From Phycisphaeraceae bacterium D3-23 (GTDB lineage: Bacteria; Planctomycetota; Phycisphaerae; Phycisphaerales; Phycisphaeraceae): a DNA stretch of 64,000 nucleotides. The translations under genes and the position numbers were made by a program. The notes below the pieces were generated by a model that was given only the letters and a program-made list of their open reading frames with translations, had not been told where the DNA came from and did no database searches. Every line of letters begins with the position of its first letter. The first letter of the stretch is position 1. The stretch is from the NCBI GenBank assembly GCA_039555135.1, contig CP114179.1, forward strand, positions 2,852,001 to 2,916,000, written 5' to 3'. This document shows positions 1 to 7,529 of the stretch, piece by piece.

Positions 1-30
1 GTGAAGCAAATCGTTGTGCGCTTGGATACG

Positions 31-60
31 CGGACTAGGCCCTAGGCCCTAGCGCCTAAA
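31..60. repeat. Telomere-like AGGCCCT repeat (family T, copy 1)
   Basis: Tandem AGGCCCT units (CTAGGCCCTAGGCCCTAG) immediately before the first gene. The same string recurs at 42756-42780, where it forms one arm of a dyad, so this is probably the right arm of an element whose left arm lies outside or near the window edge. Role unknown. Confidence 0.6.
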
Positions 61-67
61 AACTATA

Positions 68-73
68 TACACT
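68..73 (+). promoter_or_regulatory. -10-like box, leaderless candidate
   Basis: TACACT ends six bases before the ATG at 80, and there is no purine-rich Shine-Dalgarno sequence. If this is the -10 box, transcription would begin at the start codon. No good -35 is visible. Confidence 0.4.
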
Positions 74-79
74 GCCGCC

Positions 80-583
80 ATGTCACAGAGCCCGGTCGAT
101 GTCGAGTATGGGTCGCGGTTTGAGCCGCCGATGAACACGCAGTTCAACGTGTTCCTCGACAACCGGGTGGGTCGGCTGCTGCATCTGCTGGAGATTTTCG
201 AGAACCAGGCGCTGACGCTGGCGGGGTTTTCGATTCTTGAGGCGACGGGCCATGCGGTGGTGCGGGTGCTGACCTCGCGGGCGGACCTCGCGCGTCGGTT
301 GCTCAGCCGGTTTGAGTACCCGTTCAGCGAGCAGGACGTGCTGTGCGTCGAACTCGATGCGGAGCATCATTTGTCGCAGGTGTTTGAGTACCTGATGGCG
401 GCGGAGCTGAGCATTAATTACGCGTACCCGCTGCTGGTCCGGCCGCGCGAACGGGCGGTGGTGGCGGTGAACTGCGAAGACTTCACGATGGCGGCGCAGA
501 TCCTGCGTCGCAAGCTGTTCACGCTGCTGGGGGAGAATGATCTGGGCGAGAACGCTTGCGGGAGCGCGCCGGATGATGAGTAG
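80..583 (+). CDS. ACT-like domain protein, role unknown
   Basis: A soluble 167-residue protein with no signal peptide or membrane segment. Residues about 20-95 read like an ACT beta-alpha-beta unit: a short F-N-V-F-L-D-N strand, the helix L-L-H-L-L-E-I-F, then A-G-F-S-I-L-E. A second half (about 105-150) has a similar strand-helix pattern. ACT folds usually bind amino acids and regulate metabolic enzymes, but no catalytic domain is attached and no biosynthetic gene is adjacent, so the ligand is unknown. The ATG is preceded by GCCGCC rather than a ribosome-binding site and by a -10-like box. The downstream neighbour is convergent, and a dyad of G-rich heptamers begins at the stop codon. The ACT assignment is by pattern only. 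Confidence 0.6.
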   Translation: MSQSPVDVEYGSRFEPPMNTQFNVFLDNRVGRLLHLLEIFENQALTLAGFSILEATGHAVVRVLTSRADLARRLLSRFEYPFSEQDVLCVELDAEHHLSQVFEYLMAAELSINYAYPLLVRPRERAVVAVNCEDFTMAAQILRRKLFTLLGENDLGENACGSAPDDE

Positions 584-653
584 GGTGTCGGGTCTGGGGT
601 TTCGGGTCACGGATTGAGATCAAGACCCTAGACCCGGCACCCGAGACCCGCCC
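582..653. repeat. GGGTCTNG / CNAGACCC dyad (family T, copy 2)
   Basis: The left arm GGGTGTCGGGTCTGGGG (from about 584) is answered by GACCCTAGACCCGGCACCC (to about 647). It sits between two convergent genes. Both arms are made of degenerate G-rich or C-rich heptamers. There is no U-tract, so it is not a standard intrinsic terminator. Confidence 0.6.
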
Positions 654-656
654 GCG

Positions 657-1868
657 CTAGCGCGCCTCGCACACATAATCGTGCCCGCCCCACTTGAAGG
701 GGCGTTCGTGCTTGAGGTCGCTGGCGCCGCGGGTGAGGATCCAGCCGATGATGCCGGCGCCGAAGGGGAAAGCCAGGGCCGCGAGGCCCGAGGCGCCGCT
801 GGCGCGGTAGAACTTGGCGAGCACGATGAACTGCAGGAGCGCGCTAAGGATAACCAGCGCGATGAGCACGTTGCCCAAGATCCAGCTGCCTTGCGAGACG
901 ACAAGCAGCGCGACGGCGATGCCCGCCGCCTGGAAAAGCGGGAGCCCAAAACCCAGGGCGATAAGGCGAAGGCCGTGGATGCGGAGGCGTTTGACGCGCT
1001 GGTTGGCGGCGCCGATGAAGATACGTTTCCACCCGCCGCGGAACTCGGCGAAGTCTTCGTACATCGTGCAGCGGAACATCCCCGAGCCCATCGCGATGCC
1101 GACCCGTGCGCCGGATTTGCTGACGGCGCGGGCGAGGTTGATGTCTTCCATGAACTGGTCCTTGACCGCGTTCATGCCGCCGATGCCGTCGTAGACGCTT
1201 CGTCGCAGTAGGGTGAACGCGCCTAGCGAGAACGGTCGGCTGTTGCCGTTGGGCCGGTTGACTTTGTGCGGCGGATACATGTGCATCATGTGCAGCGACG
1301 CGACGGGCTGGGCGATGTGTTCGAAGAGTTTTTCGCAGCGCAGGTCGGGCAGGACGCTGAGCATGTCGAAGCCCTGTGCATTGGCAGTGGCGACGGCGCC
1401 CTTGACCATGCCGGGGTCGAGCTCGGTGTCGGAGTCTACGAAGAGGAGCCAGTCGCCCTGCGCGAGTTCGGAGCCGACCTGCATCGGCAGGCACTTGCCG
1501 CGCCAGCCGTCGCGGAAGGCGTCGTTGGGTGTGACGACGATGCGTTCGTCTTCGTCGGCGTGTCGCTTAGCGATTTCGGGGCTGGCGTCGGTGCAGCGGT
1601 CGAGCGCGACGATGATGCGCAGGTCGGGGTAGTCCTGCTTACGCACGGAGCTGAGGCAGGCGTCGAGCACGCCTTCTTCGTTGTGCGTCGGCAGGATCAC
1701 CGAGACCTTGGGCCAGCCGCCCTCGGGCTCGGGGGCGTTGACCTGGTCGGCGATGTGCGGGAGTTGTTTCTGTGAGGAGATGATGCGAACGATCATGACC
1801 GCCCAGACCACCGCGAAGGTGCCCATGGCGAAGATCAGGATCCAGGCGGCGATTTCAGCTCCGAGCAT
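657..1868 (-). CDS. Membrane glycosyltransferase, family 2 (HpnB-like)
   Basis: A 403-residue inverting GT2 glycosyltransferase. An N-terminal membrane segment (about 5-30) is followed by the GT-A fold: VSVILPTHNE at 55-64, the metal-binding D-S-D at 145-147, an acceptor-side E-D near 240, and three hydrophobic segments at about 300-385. This order (one TM, GT-A, several C-terminal TMs) matches the hopanoid-associated HpnB group and related cytoplasmic-membrane glycosyltransferases. The acceptor cannot be told from sequence, and no hopanoid or polysaccharide cluster is adjacent. The stop codon lies just beyond a G-rich dyad, and the upstream neighbour gpmI is on the same strand 84 bases away. 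Confidence 0.8.
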   Translation of the reverse strand: MLGAEIAAWILIFAMGTFAVVWAVMIVRIISSQKQLPHIADQVNAPEPEGGWPKVSVILPTHNEEGVLDACLSSVRKQDYPDLRIIVALDRCTDASPEIAKRHADEDERIVVTPNDAFRDGWRGKCLPMQVGSELAQGDWLLFVDSDTELDPGMVKGAVATANAQGFDMLSVLPDLRCEKLFEHIAQPVASLHMMHMYPPHKVNRPNGNSRPFSLGAFTLLRRSVYDGIGGMNAVKDQFMEDINLARAVSKSGARVGIAMGSGMFRCTMYEDFAEFRGGWKRIFIGAANQRVKRLRIHGLRLIALGFGLPLFQAAGIAVALLVVSQGSWILGNVLIALVILSALLQFIVLAKFYRASGASGLAALAFPFGAGIIGWILTRGASDLKHERPFKWGGHDYVCEAR

Positions 1869-1952
1869 CGGCGGGTCGCGGTCGGTGGGTCGGGCCGTGG
1901 CCCGCGCGGTGGCGCGCGGTCGGCGGTGTCGTCAGGTTCACAGGGGGTCGGT

Positions 1953-3611
1953 TCAAGTCGCGGCGGCGCACGCGAGCAGCGATCGGCCGGTCATCACGTC
2001 GGGGGTGTCGAGGCCCATGAGCGAAAGCGCGGTCGGGAACAGGTCGGCCAGCTTCGCGTCGTCGCGCAGCTCGGTCGCCGCGTCGAGCGCGGGGTCGACG
2101 ACGATGCAGGGCACGTCGTAGGTCGTGTGCGCGGTGTGCGGTGCGTTGGTCTTGGGGTCGAACATCTGCTCGGCGTTGCCGTGGTCGGCGGTGATGAGGA
2201 GCTTGCCGCCGCGCGCGAGGGTGGCATCCACCACCGCGCCGACGCAGGCGTCCACAGTCTCGACGGCCTTGATCGCGGCGTCGAGCTTGCCGGTGTGGCC
2301 CACCATGTCGCCGTTGGCGAAGTTGACGAGGATGAAGTCCGGGCAACCGTCACCAGCGTTGATATGTTCGAGCACGAGGTCGCGGATGCCGGGGGCGCTC
2401 ATCTCGGGTTGTAGGTCGTAGGTGGCGACCTTGGGGGACTGCGCCATCGCGCGGGTCTCGCCGGGGAAGGGGGCTTCGCGGTAGTCGTTGGCGAAGAAGG
2501 TGACGTGCGGGAATTTTTCGGTTTCGGCGCAGCGGAACTGGGTCTTGCCCAGGCGAGACAGGTAGCCGCCGCCGATGTCTTCCATCTTGGGCGGTTTGGT
2601 GTAGGCGACGCTGAGCCCGGGGAAGTCGGTGAACGATTCGTCGTAGGCGGTCATGCAGACGTAGCGGAGGTTGAGTTGTTTGCCGCGGTCAAAGCCCTTC
2701 TCGCCCGAGTCGGGCGAGGGCGGGACGTTGCCGAAGAAGTCGGGCTGCATGAACGCGCGGGTGATCTCGCGGGGCCGGTCGCCGCGGTAGTTGTAGAAGA
2801 GGACGGTGTCGCCGTCGCCGATGCGCGAGTCTTGCGGGCTCTCGCCGACCAGGCGCGGGGTGACAAACTCGTCGCCGTTTTGGGAGTCGTTTGTTGGGTT
2901 GTCGTAGTAGTCTTGGATGGCATCTGCCGCCCCACTGAAGTGGGTCGGCCTAGTGTCGCCGCGTCCGGTGAGGAGGTTGTAGGCGCGCTCGACGCGCTCC
3001 CACCGGTTGTCGCGGTCCATCGCGTAGTATCGGCCGCACAGCGACGCGATGCGCCCGACGCCGATCTCGGCGAGCTTGGACTCGATGGCTTCGAGGTAGC
3101 CCTTGCCCGTGAAAGGCCCGGTGTCGCGGCCGTCGGTAAAGAGGTGCAGCAGGACGTTATCTTTGGGCACGCCGCGTCGTTTGCAGAGTTCGACGCAGGC
3201 GTAGAGGTGGTCCATCATGCCGTGGACGCCGGCGTCGGAGGCGATGCCCAGCAGGTGGACCTTGTGGCCGTGGCCGTTGGCGTTTTCGACGGCGTCGCAC
3301 AGGGCATGGTTGTCGTAGAAGTCGCCGCTGCGGATCTGCTGGGTGATGCGGACGGATTCCTGGTTGACGATGCGTCCGGCGCCGATGTTCTGGTGGCCGA
3401 CCTCGGAGTTGCCCATCGTGCCTTCGGGGAGCCCGACCTCTTCGCCCGAGGTGTGCAGGAGGGTGCTGGGGTAGCGCTTCATCAGCGTGTCGGCGACCGG
3501 GGTGTTGGCGAGCTTGATCGCGTTGAAGGCGTCGTGCTCGGGGTTCGGGTTCTCGCCCCAGCCGTCACGGACGATGAGGACAACGGGCTTGGCGGGGGTC
3601 GGCGTGGTCAT
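1953..3611 (-). CDS. gpmI: 2,3-bisphosphoglycerate-independent phosphoglycerate mutase
   Basis: Interconverts 3- and 2-phosphoglycerate in cytosolic glycolysis and gluconeogenesis, using two metal ions and a phosphoserine intermediate. Hallmarks are the N-terminal VVLIVRDGWGENP with the metal ligand Asp16, and G-N-S-E-V-G-H with catalytic Ser69. Late metal ligands appear in FANGDMVGHTG and ITADHGNAEQM. At 552 residues it is slightly longer than the usual ~510, because of an insert around residues 220-260. The start codon ATG is followed at once by the conserved N-terminus. Upstream on the minus strand is a possible -10 (TACAAT, plus-strand 3652-3657) giving a leader of about 40 bases. No cofactor-dependent mutase is seen in the window. 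Confidence 0.95.
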   Translation of the reverse strand: MTTPTPAKPVVLIVRDGWGENPNPEHDAFNAIKLANTPVADTLMKRYPSTLLHTSGEEVGLPEGTMGNSEVGHQNIGAGRIVNQESVRITQQIRSGDFYDNHALCDAVENANGHGHKVHLLGIASDAGVHGMMDHLYACVELCKRRGVPKDNVLLHLFTDGRDTGPFTGKGYLEAIESKLAEIGVGRIASLCGRYYAMDRDNRWERVERAYNLLTGRGDTRPTHFSGAADAIQDYYDNPTNDSQNGDEFVTPRLVGESPQDSRIGDGDTVLFYNYRGDRPREITRAFMQPDFFGNVPPSPDSGEKGFDRGKQLNLRYVCMTAYDESFTDFPGLSVAYTKPPKMEDIGGGYLSRLGKTQFRCAETEKFPHVTFFANDYREAPFPGETRAMAQSPKVATYDLQPEMSAPGIRDLVLEHINAGDGCPDFILVNFANGDMVGHTGKLDAAIKAVETVDACVGAVVDATLARGGKLLITADHGNAEQMFDPKTNAPHTAHTTYDVPCIVVDPALDAATELRDDAKLADLFPTALSLMGLDTPDVMTGRSLLACAAAT

Positions 3612-3736
3612 GGGGGTTTGGGGTCGGCAAGGAAAAGTGGGGAATCCTAAGATTGTAGATGATTCGCCCCGCCCGCACCGACAATGGGCACGGGCGTCGG
3701 GGTACAGGGCATGATGCCGTCACCGGGAATTCGATC

Positions 3737-4078
3737 ATGATGCAGACACGCAAATGCGGCGCTTGCGGCTACGACCTGATGGGGATCGCGGCGACGGGCC
3801 GGTGCCCCGAGTGTGGCCGAACTTACGACGTCGCCACGGGTCACGGCACGGACGCGCGGCGGAAGCCGTGGCTGGAGCGGTACTTCCGGACGATGGCCTG
3901 CCTCGCGTTCGCGGTGTTTGTGCTGGGCTGTGCAGGGGTGTTTTCGCTTGCGTCGTCCCGGCCGATGGGGGTGATTGTCGGGGGGCTGGCCGTCGTGGGG
4001 GTCGCGCTGCTGGCCGCGCTATACAACTTCCAGTCGGAGCGCCAGGACGCGAAGGCGGAGGACGAGGCGAACCGGTAG
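3737..4078 (+). CDS. Zinc-ribbon protein with two membrane segments
   Basis: A 113-residue protein. Cys7-x2-Cys10 and Cys23-x2-Cys26 form an N-terminal zinc ribbon (the motif C-G-A-C-G-Y-D-L is typical of planctomycete zinc-ribbon membrane proteins). Two hydrophobic helices follow, at about 47-68 and 73-93, then an acidic, probably cytoplasmic tail. I chose the ATG at 3737 because the reading frame upstream is low-complexity and has no conserved features; a second ATG follows immediately. The function is unknown; zinc ribbons of this kind usually bind protein or nucleic acid at the membrane. It is convergent with plsY, and the gap holds a palindrome. Confidence 0.75.
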   Translation: MMQTRKCGACGYDLMGIAATGRCPECGRTYDVATGHGTDARRKPWLERYFRTMACLAFAVFVLGCAGVFSLASSRPMGVIVGGLAVVGVALLAALYNFQSERQDAKAEDEANR

Positions 4079-4105
4079 GGGGTGACAAGAACATCTAGGT
4101 GTTTT

Positions 4106-4179
4106 GTTTAGCCGTCGCCCAACGGGCGGCGCGCTGTCACCTATGGTCCGACGCGCCGCCCGATGGGCGACGGCTAAAC
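4106..4179. repeat. Palindrome family C, copy 1
   Basis: GTTTAGCCGTCGCCC... pairs with ...GGGCGACGGCTAAAC, and inner arms GGCGGCGCG / CGCGCCGCC add to the stem. It lies between two convergent genes. A second copy is at 49736-49810 and a right-arm fragment is near 60731-60753. Confidence 0.8.
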
Positions 4180-4211
4180 CGATCGCATCGGCCACGCACA
4201 CCTTTTTTTGT

Positions 4212-4889
4212 TTACTCCGCCTGCTTTTTGGCCTTGTTCGCCCAGTCGACTTTCTCTTCGGTACCGTCGCGCAGGCGGGCGAGGTTGCTGCGGTGGCGGA
4301 CGATCACGAGCCCGGCCAGGACCGCACAGACCCCCGCATAGACCGCAGTTTCGCCCGGGTCGCGTCGCATGATGAGCCCGAAGCCGACGGCGAGGAGCGG
4401 CATGGCGATGGCCGCGACGACGCTGGCGAGCCCGACGTAGGCGGTGGCTTTGGTGACGATGAACCAGACCAGGGCCGAGAGCAGCGCGGGGATCGTGAGC
4501 GCGGGGTAGAAGCCCAGCAGCGCGCCCAGCGACGTCGCGACCCCCTTGCCGCCCTTGAACTTGAGCCAGACCGGGAAGACGTGGCCCACCACCGCCGCGA
4601 CCCCGACCGCCAGCCAGAGCAGGGCCGCGAGCCAGGCACGACCGTCCACGAGGTCGGGCGTCCCGCCGTAGGCCCGATAAGCCAGCACCGGCGCGAGCCC
4701 CTTGCCCAGATCGAGCACGAAACACGCGATGCCAAACGGCTTACCCATCACCCGGCCGACATTGGTCGCCCCGAGGTTGCCGCTGCCCATGGCCCGCAGA
4801 TCGACCCCCTTGGCCCGTGCGATCAGCAGCCCGAAGGGGACCGCGCCCAGCAGGTATGCCCCGATCAGCCATAGCGCCCAAATCAGCAT
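4212..4889 (-). CDS. plsY: Acyl-phosphate:glycerol-3-phosphate acyltransferase
   Basis: Transfers an acyl group from acyl-phosphate to glycerol-3-phosphate, the first step of bacterial phospholipid synthesis, at the cytoplasmic membrane. The 225-residue protein has about six hydrophobic helices and the three PlsY motifs: S-G-N-L-G-A-T-N near 36-43, F-K-G-G-K-G-V-A-T in the middle (substrate-binding glycine loop), and a later H-R-S-N-L motif. The length is normal for the family. No plsX is adjacent. The start has no Shine-Dalgarno sequence; TACCAT ends six bases upstream, so the message may be leaderless. It is convergent with the zinc-ribbon gene. Confidence 0.95.
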   Translation of the reverse strand: MLIWALWLIGAYLLGAVPFGLLIARAKGVDLRAMGSGNLGATNVGRVMGKPFGIACFVLDLGKGLAPVLAYRAYGGTPDLVDGRAWLAALLWLAVGVAAVVGHVFPVWLKFKGGKGVATSLGALLGFYPALTIPALLSALVWFIVTKATAYVGLASVVAAIAMPLLAVGFGLIMRRDPGETAVYAGVCAVLAGLVIVRHRSNLARLRDGTEEKVDWANKAKKQAE

Positions 4890-4895
4890 GGCGGC

Positions 4896-4901
4896 ATGGT
4901 A
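4896..4901 (-). promoter_or_regulatory. -10-like box of plsY, leaderless candidate
   Basis: On the minus strand TACCAT is followed by GCCGCC and then the ATG of plsY, the same arrangement as at the first gene of the window (TACACT-GCCGCC-ATG). Confidence 0.4.
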
Positions 4902-4936
4902 ACGCAGGATCGGCGTAGGCCCAGCCGGGGAAGCTA

Positions 4937-4965
4937 TTTACACAGCCCCGCGCCTGGCCTATCAT
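4937..4965 (+). promoter_or_regulatory. Sigma-70-like promoter placing +1 at a start codon
   Basis: TTTACA (4937-4942), a 17-base spacer, TATCAT (4960-4965), then CAGGGG and the ATG at 4972. This is the best -35/-10 pair among the leaderless candidates. The expected transcription start falls on or beside the A of the start codon. Confidence 0.6.
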
Positions 4966-4971
4966 CAGGGG

Positions 4972-5178
4972 ATGCGTAGCCAACTCTTTGCCGTAACTGC
5001 CCGGGTCGTGCTGTCGTCTTTGCTGATGGTGGGGCTCGCGGTGCCCGCCCTCGGGCTGGACCGCGCCCCCCAGGCCAAGGAGTCGGGCAACTGGCTCTCG
5101 GTCGTCGCCGTGATCGTGCTCGCCCTCGGGCTCGCGGTCGGTAGCTTCCTGAGCCCGCGTCGAAGCCACCTGGACTAA
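4972..5178 (+). CDS. Small membrane protein, 68 residues
   Basis: MRSQLFAVTARVVLSSLLM opens a signal or anchor helix with a possible cleavage after A-L-G near residue 27. A second hydrophobic helix (about 43-62) is followed by a basic end (S-P-R-R-S-H). It may be a two-helix hairpin or an exported peptide anchored at its C-terminus. No family recognised. It is the first of three very small exported or anchored proteins in a row on the plus strand (4972, 5252, 5614), with gaps of about 70 bases, so co-expression is likely. A strong promoter lies directly in front of it. Confidence 0.65.
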   Translation: MRSQLFAVTARVVLSSLLMVGLAVPALGLDRAPQAKESGNWLSVVAVIVLALGLAVGSFLSPRRSHLD

Positions 5179-5236
5179 AACCCCGATCGGGTTCGTGCGA
5201 CCCGCATCGCCTGACCGATACTCACGAGACCTACTC

Positions 5237-5245
5237 AAAGGAGGT
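5237..5245 (+). promoter_or_regulatory. Strong ribosome-binding site
   Basis: AAAGGAGGT lies six bases before the ATG at 5252 and decides that start over upstream in-frame codons. Its strength suggests high translation. Confidence 0.8.
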
Positions 5246-5251
5246 CGCCCC

Positions 5252-5545
5252 ATGACCCAGCGTTCCCTAGCCGTACTCGTCATCCTCAACGCGGTGTTGA
5301 TCGCTGCGATCGCGATGACCTTTGGCCCCGGCACCAGCGAAGTACAGGCGCAAGGCCTCGGCGGCGGCCAATACCTGATGATCGCCGGCGACAGCCAGCA
5401 GCGACAGCAGCAGGCCGTCATCTACGTCATGCAGATCAACACCGGCCGCGTCGCCGCGTTCCTCATCAACTCCGGTAACGGCGACGTCACCCTCGTTGGT
5501 GCTCGCGAAATCGCCAGCGACCTCGAAGACGACGGCGGCCGCTGA
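5252..5545 (+). CDS. Small exported protein, paralogue A of a tandem pair
   Basis: A 97-residue protein. An N-terminal hydrophobic segment (about 5-23) ends at the signal-peptidase-like V-Q-A-Q near 34. The mature part has Q-Y-L-M-I-A-G, a Q/R-rich stretch, then the beta-rich A-V-I-Y-V-M-Q-I-N-T-G-R-V-A-A-F and an acidic end. The next gene has the same order: Q-F-S-L-M-T-A, a charged stretch, S-L-F-V-L-N-S-T-N-G-K-L-V-V-Y, then V-V-R-A-F-D-L. The two look like diverged duplicates of a small periplasmic beta domain. No known family. It has the best ribosome-binding site of the region. Confidence 0.7.
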   Translation: MTQRSLAVLVILNAVLIAAIAMTFGPGTSEVQAQGLGGGQYLMIAGDSQQRQQQAVIYVMQINTGRVAAFLINSGNGDVTLVGAREIASDLEDDGGR

Positions 5546-5613
5546 GCCCCGTTGTCTCGACCCGATGCCCTTGCCTTCTGTTTCCAACCCAAACACCGAC
5601 GTGGAGCCCCACG

Positions 5614-5946
5614 ATGAACCGAATCCAGACCGCCTGCACCTGCTTGCTCGCCAGCGCCTTCGTGCTGACCGGCATCCTTGTCCTCCGACTTGACCAAGTC
5701 GTTCCGGCCAACACCGCCGACGCCGACCAGGTCATCGCCCAGCCCCAGTTCTCCCTTATGACCGCCCGCACCCGCGGCGAGGACGAATCCCTCTTCGTCC
5801 TCAACTCGACCAACGGCAAGCTCGTGGTCTACCACCCCAACGTCGGCCGAGAACAGCTCGAAGTCGTCCGCGCCTTTGACCTGGGCCAGCTCTTCAACGG
5901 CCGGCAGGGCAACAACGGCGGCGGCGGACGCGACCGCGGCCGCTAA
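5614..5946 (+). CDS. Small exported protein, paralogue B of a tandem pair
   Basis: A 110-residue protein with an N-terminal signal or anchor (hydrophobic about 7-25). A central segment resembles the preceding gene (see 5252-5545), and a Gly/Asn/Arg-rich disordered tail (N-N-G-G-G-G-R-D-R-G-R) is absent from paralogue A. The coding strand is visibly C-rich with good codon bias, which supports a real gene. Function unknown. The ATG at 5614 is preceded by GTGGAGCCCCACG, a plausible ribosome-binding site. The transcript probably ends at the hairpin before bioB. Confidence 0.7.
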   Translation: MNRIQTACTCLLASAFVLTGILVLRLDQVVPANTADADQVIAQPQFSLMTARTRGEDESLFVLNSTNGKLVVYHPNVGREQLEVVRAFDLGQLFNGRQGNNGGGGRDRGR

Positions 5947-5979
5947 ACCCCGCAACCACTAAGCAATCCACCAACCCTG

Positions 5980-6012
5980 CGGTGGTCGGCTACCCGCCGG
6001 CCACCGTTTTTT
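5980..6012 (+). terminator. Intrinsic terminator after the small-protein run
   Basis: CGGTGG (5980-5985) pairs with CCACCG (6001-6006), with an inner imperfect stem, and six T follow (6007-6012). Confidence 0.75.
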
Positions 6013-6053
6013 CGTATAAACATGGGGCCTCAACCCCACCCAGGAAGACCCGC

Positions 6054-7241
6054 ATGATCACGCCCAACGATATCGCCGCACAACCCATGCACAACGACGC
6101 GGGGCTTACGGGGGGCGGCTTCCTCGACGACACCGCCATGCGACTGGGCGTCCAGGTCCTCACCGGCACGCCGCTCACCCGCGAACAAGCGCTCGAGCTC
6201 ACCGCCCTCGAAGGCCAGCAGATCTACGACCTCATGTTCTGGGCCAACAAGATCCGCGTCCGGTTCGTCGGGCCCAACGTCAAATTCTGCTCCATCGTCA
6301 CCGGAAAGGTCGGCGGCTGCTCCGAAGACTGCTCCTACTGCTCGCAGTCCAAGCACTACGACACGCACGTCCAGCCCACGCGGATGAAGGTCGACGAGAT
6401 GGAATCCGCCGCGGAAGAGGCCCTTGCCAACGGTGCGTCGTCGTTCGGCATCGTCAACTCCGGCCGCGGGCCGACGGACAAGGAACTCGACTGGATGGAG
6501 CCCTTCTTCAAGAAGGCGGCGGCGGGCGGCGAGATCCGGCCGTGCGCAACGCTGGGCGAGCTGACGAGCGACCAGGCCGAGCGGCTCGCGGGCATGGGCG
6601 TCAAACGCATCAACCACAACCTCGAAACCAGCCAGCGCCACTTCGGCAACGTCGTCTCCACCCACAGCTATGAGGACCGCGTCAACACGCTGAAAAACGC
6701 CAAGGCGGCCGGGCTCTCGATCTGCTCGGGCGGCATCTTCGGGCTCGGCGAGGACTGGGGCGATCGGCTGGACATGGCCTTCGCCCTGCGCGACATCGGC
6801 GCGGATGTCGTCCCCATCAACTTCCTCAACGCGATCCAGGGCACCCCGCTCTACGGTAAACGTGAAGCGCTCGAGCCGATGCAGGCCCTCAAAATCATCG
6901 CGATCTACCGCTTCATCCTGCCCGACCGCGAGCTCAAGGTCGCCGGCGGACGCGAGACGATCCTGCGGGATTTGCAGAGCTGGATGTTCTTTGCCGGCGG
7001 GTCGAGCTTCCTCATCGGCAACTACCTCACGACGTTTGGCCGAACCCCCAAGCAGGACCACCAGATGCTCGCGGACCTGGGAATGAAGATCCACCTTTTT
7101 GAGGAGCGCGAGATCGAGATCGACCCCAGCCCCGAAAGCGCCGGCGAGGCGGGCCCGGGCGCGCTGGGTGTCGGTGCCGAAGAGAACAGCCTGATGGTAC
7201 GTCAGCGCGGCAGCGTGATGGCGCTGCCCATCGTCGACTAG
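6054..7241 (+). CDS. bioB: Biotin synthase
   Basis: Radical-SAM enzyme that inserts sulfur into dethiobiotin, the last step of biotin synthesis. The SAM cluster motif is Cys89-x3-Cys93-x2-Cys96 (C-S-E-D-C-S-Y-C). Later motifs include C-S-G-G-I-F-G-L-G-E and the substrate-side N-F-L-N-A-I-Q-G-T-P-L. At 395 residues it is longer than E. coli BioB (~345), with extra residues at both ends; the C-terminal ~60 are low-conservation. I chose the ATG at 6054 because an upstream in-frame GTG (5982) would place a terminator hairpin inside the gene. A -10-like TATAAA is at 6015-6020. No other bio gene is in the window. Confidence 0.93.
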   Translation: MITPNDIAAQPMHNDAGLTGGGFLDDTAMRLGVQVLTGTPLTREQALELTALEGQQIYDLMFWANKIRVRFVGPNVKFCSIVTGKVGGCSEDCSYCSQSKHYDTHVQPTRMKVDEMESAAEEALANGASSFGIVNSGRGPTDKELDWMEPFFKKAAAGGEIRPCATLGELTSDQAERLAGMGVKRINHNLETSQRHFGNVVSTHSYEDRVNTLKNAKAAGLSICSGGIFGLGEDWGDRLDMAFALRDIGADVVPINFLNAIQGTPLYGKREALEPMQALKIIAIYRFILPDRELKVAGGRETILRDLQSWMFFAGGSSFLIGNYLTTFGRTPKQDHQMLADLGMKIHLFEEREIEIDPSPESAGEAGPGALGVGAEENSLMVRQRGSVMALPIVD

Positions 7242-7251
7242 CCCAATACCT

Positions 7252-7347
7252 GGTGCCACGGTTGATCCGCGCAGCGGTCGCCCGTGCTCTGACAACCCAA
7301 ACACGTTTCAACTCACGGGCGGCCGCTGCGCGGATCGGCCGTGGCAC
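7252..7347. repeat. Palindrome family L
   Basis: GTGCCACGGTTGATCCGCGCAG pairs with CTGCGCGGATCGGCCGTGGCAC; inner arms CCCGTG / CACGGG. It starts eleven bases after the bioB stop. The outer GTGCCAC / GTGGCAC ends resemble family B, but the rest differs. Confidence 0.75.
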
Positions 7348-7529
7348 GTTGCCGTGTGATCCCGCCGGGTTGTGTGCTCGCCGCGTAATCCCCGCCGCCC
7401 GGCGCTGTCCTGTCCCGTGGGGTTTCACACGCTGTCCCCCGCCGGCGCATCGCGCCGATCACACCGAACGGGGCCGGCCCGCCGGGGGTATGATGGGGGG
7501 TTGTTGATGCGCCTGACGAGAGGATGCCT

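Noticed and set aside
2505-3650. Plus-strand open frame of ~380 codons
   Set aside because: It lies fully antisense to gpmI, and its Val/Ala/Gly/Asp-rich translation is the usual shadow of a high-GC gene.
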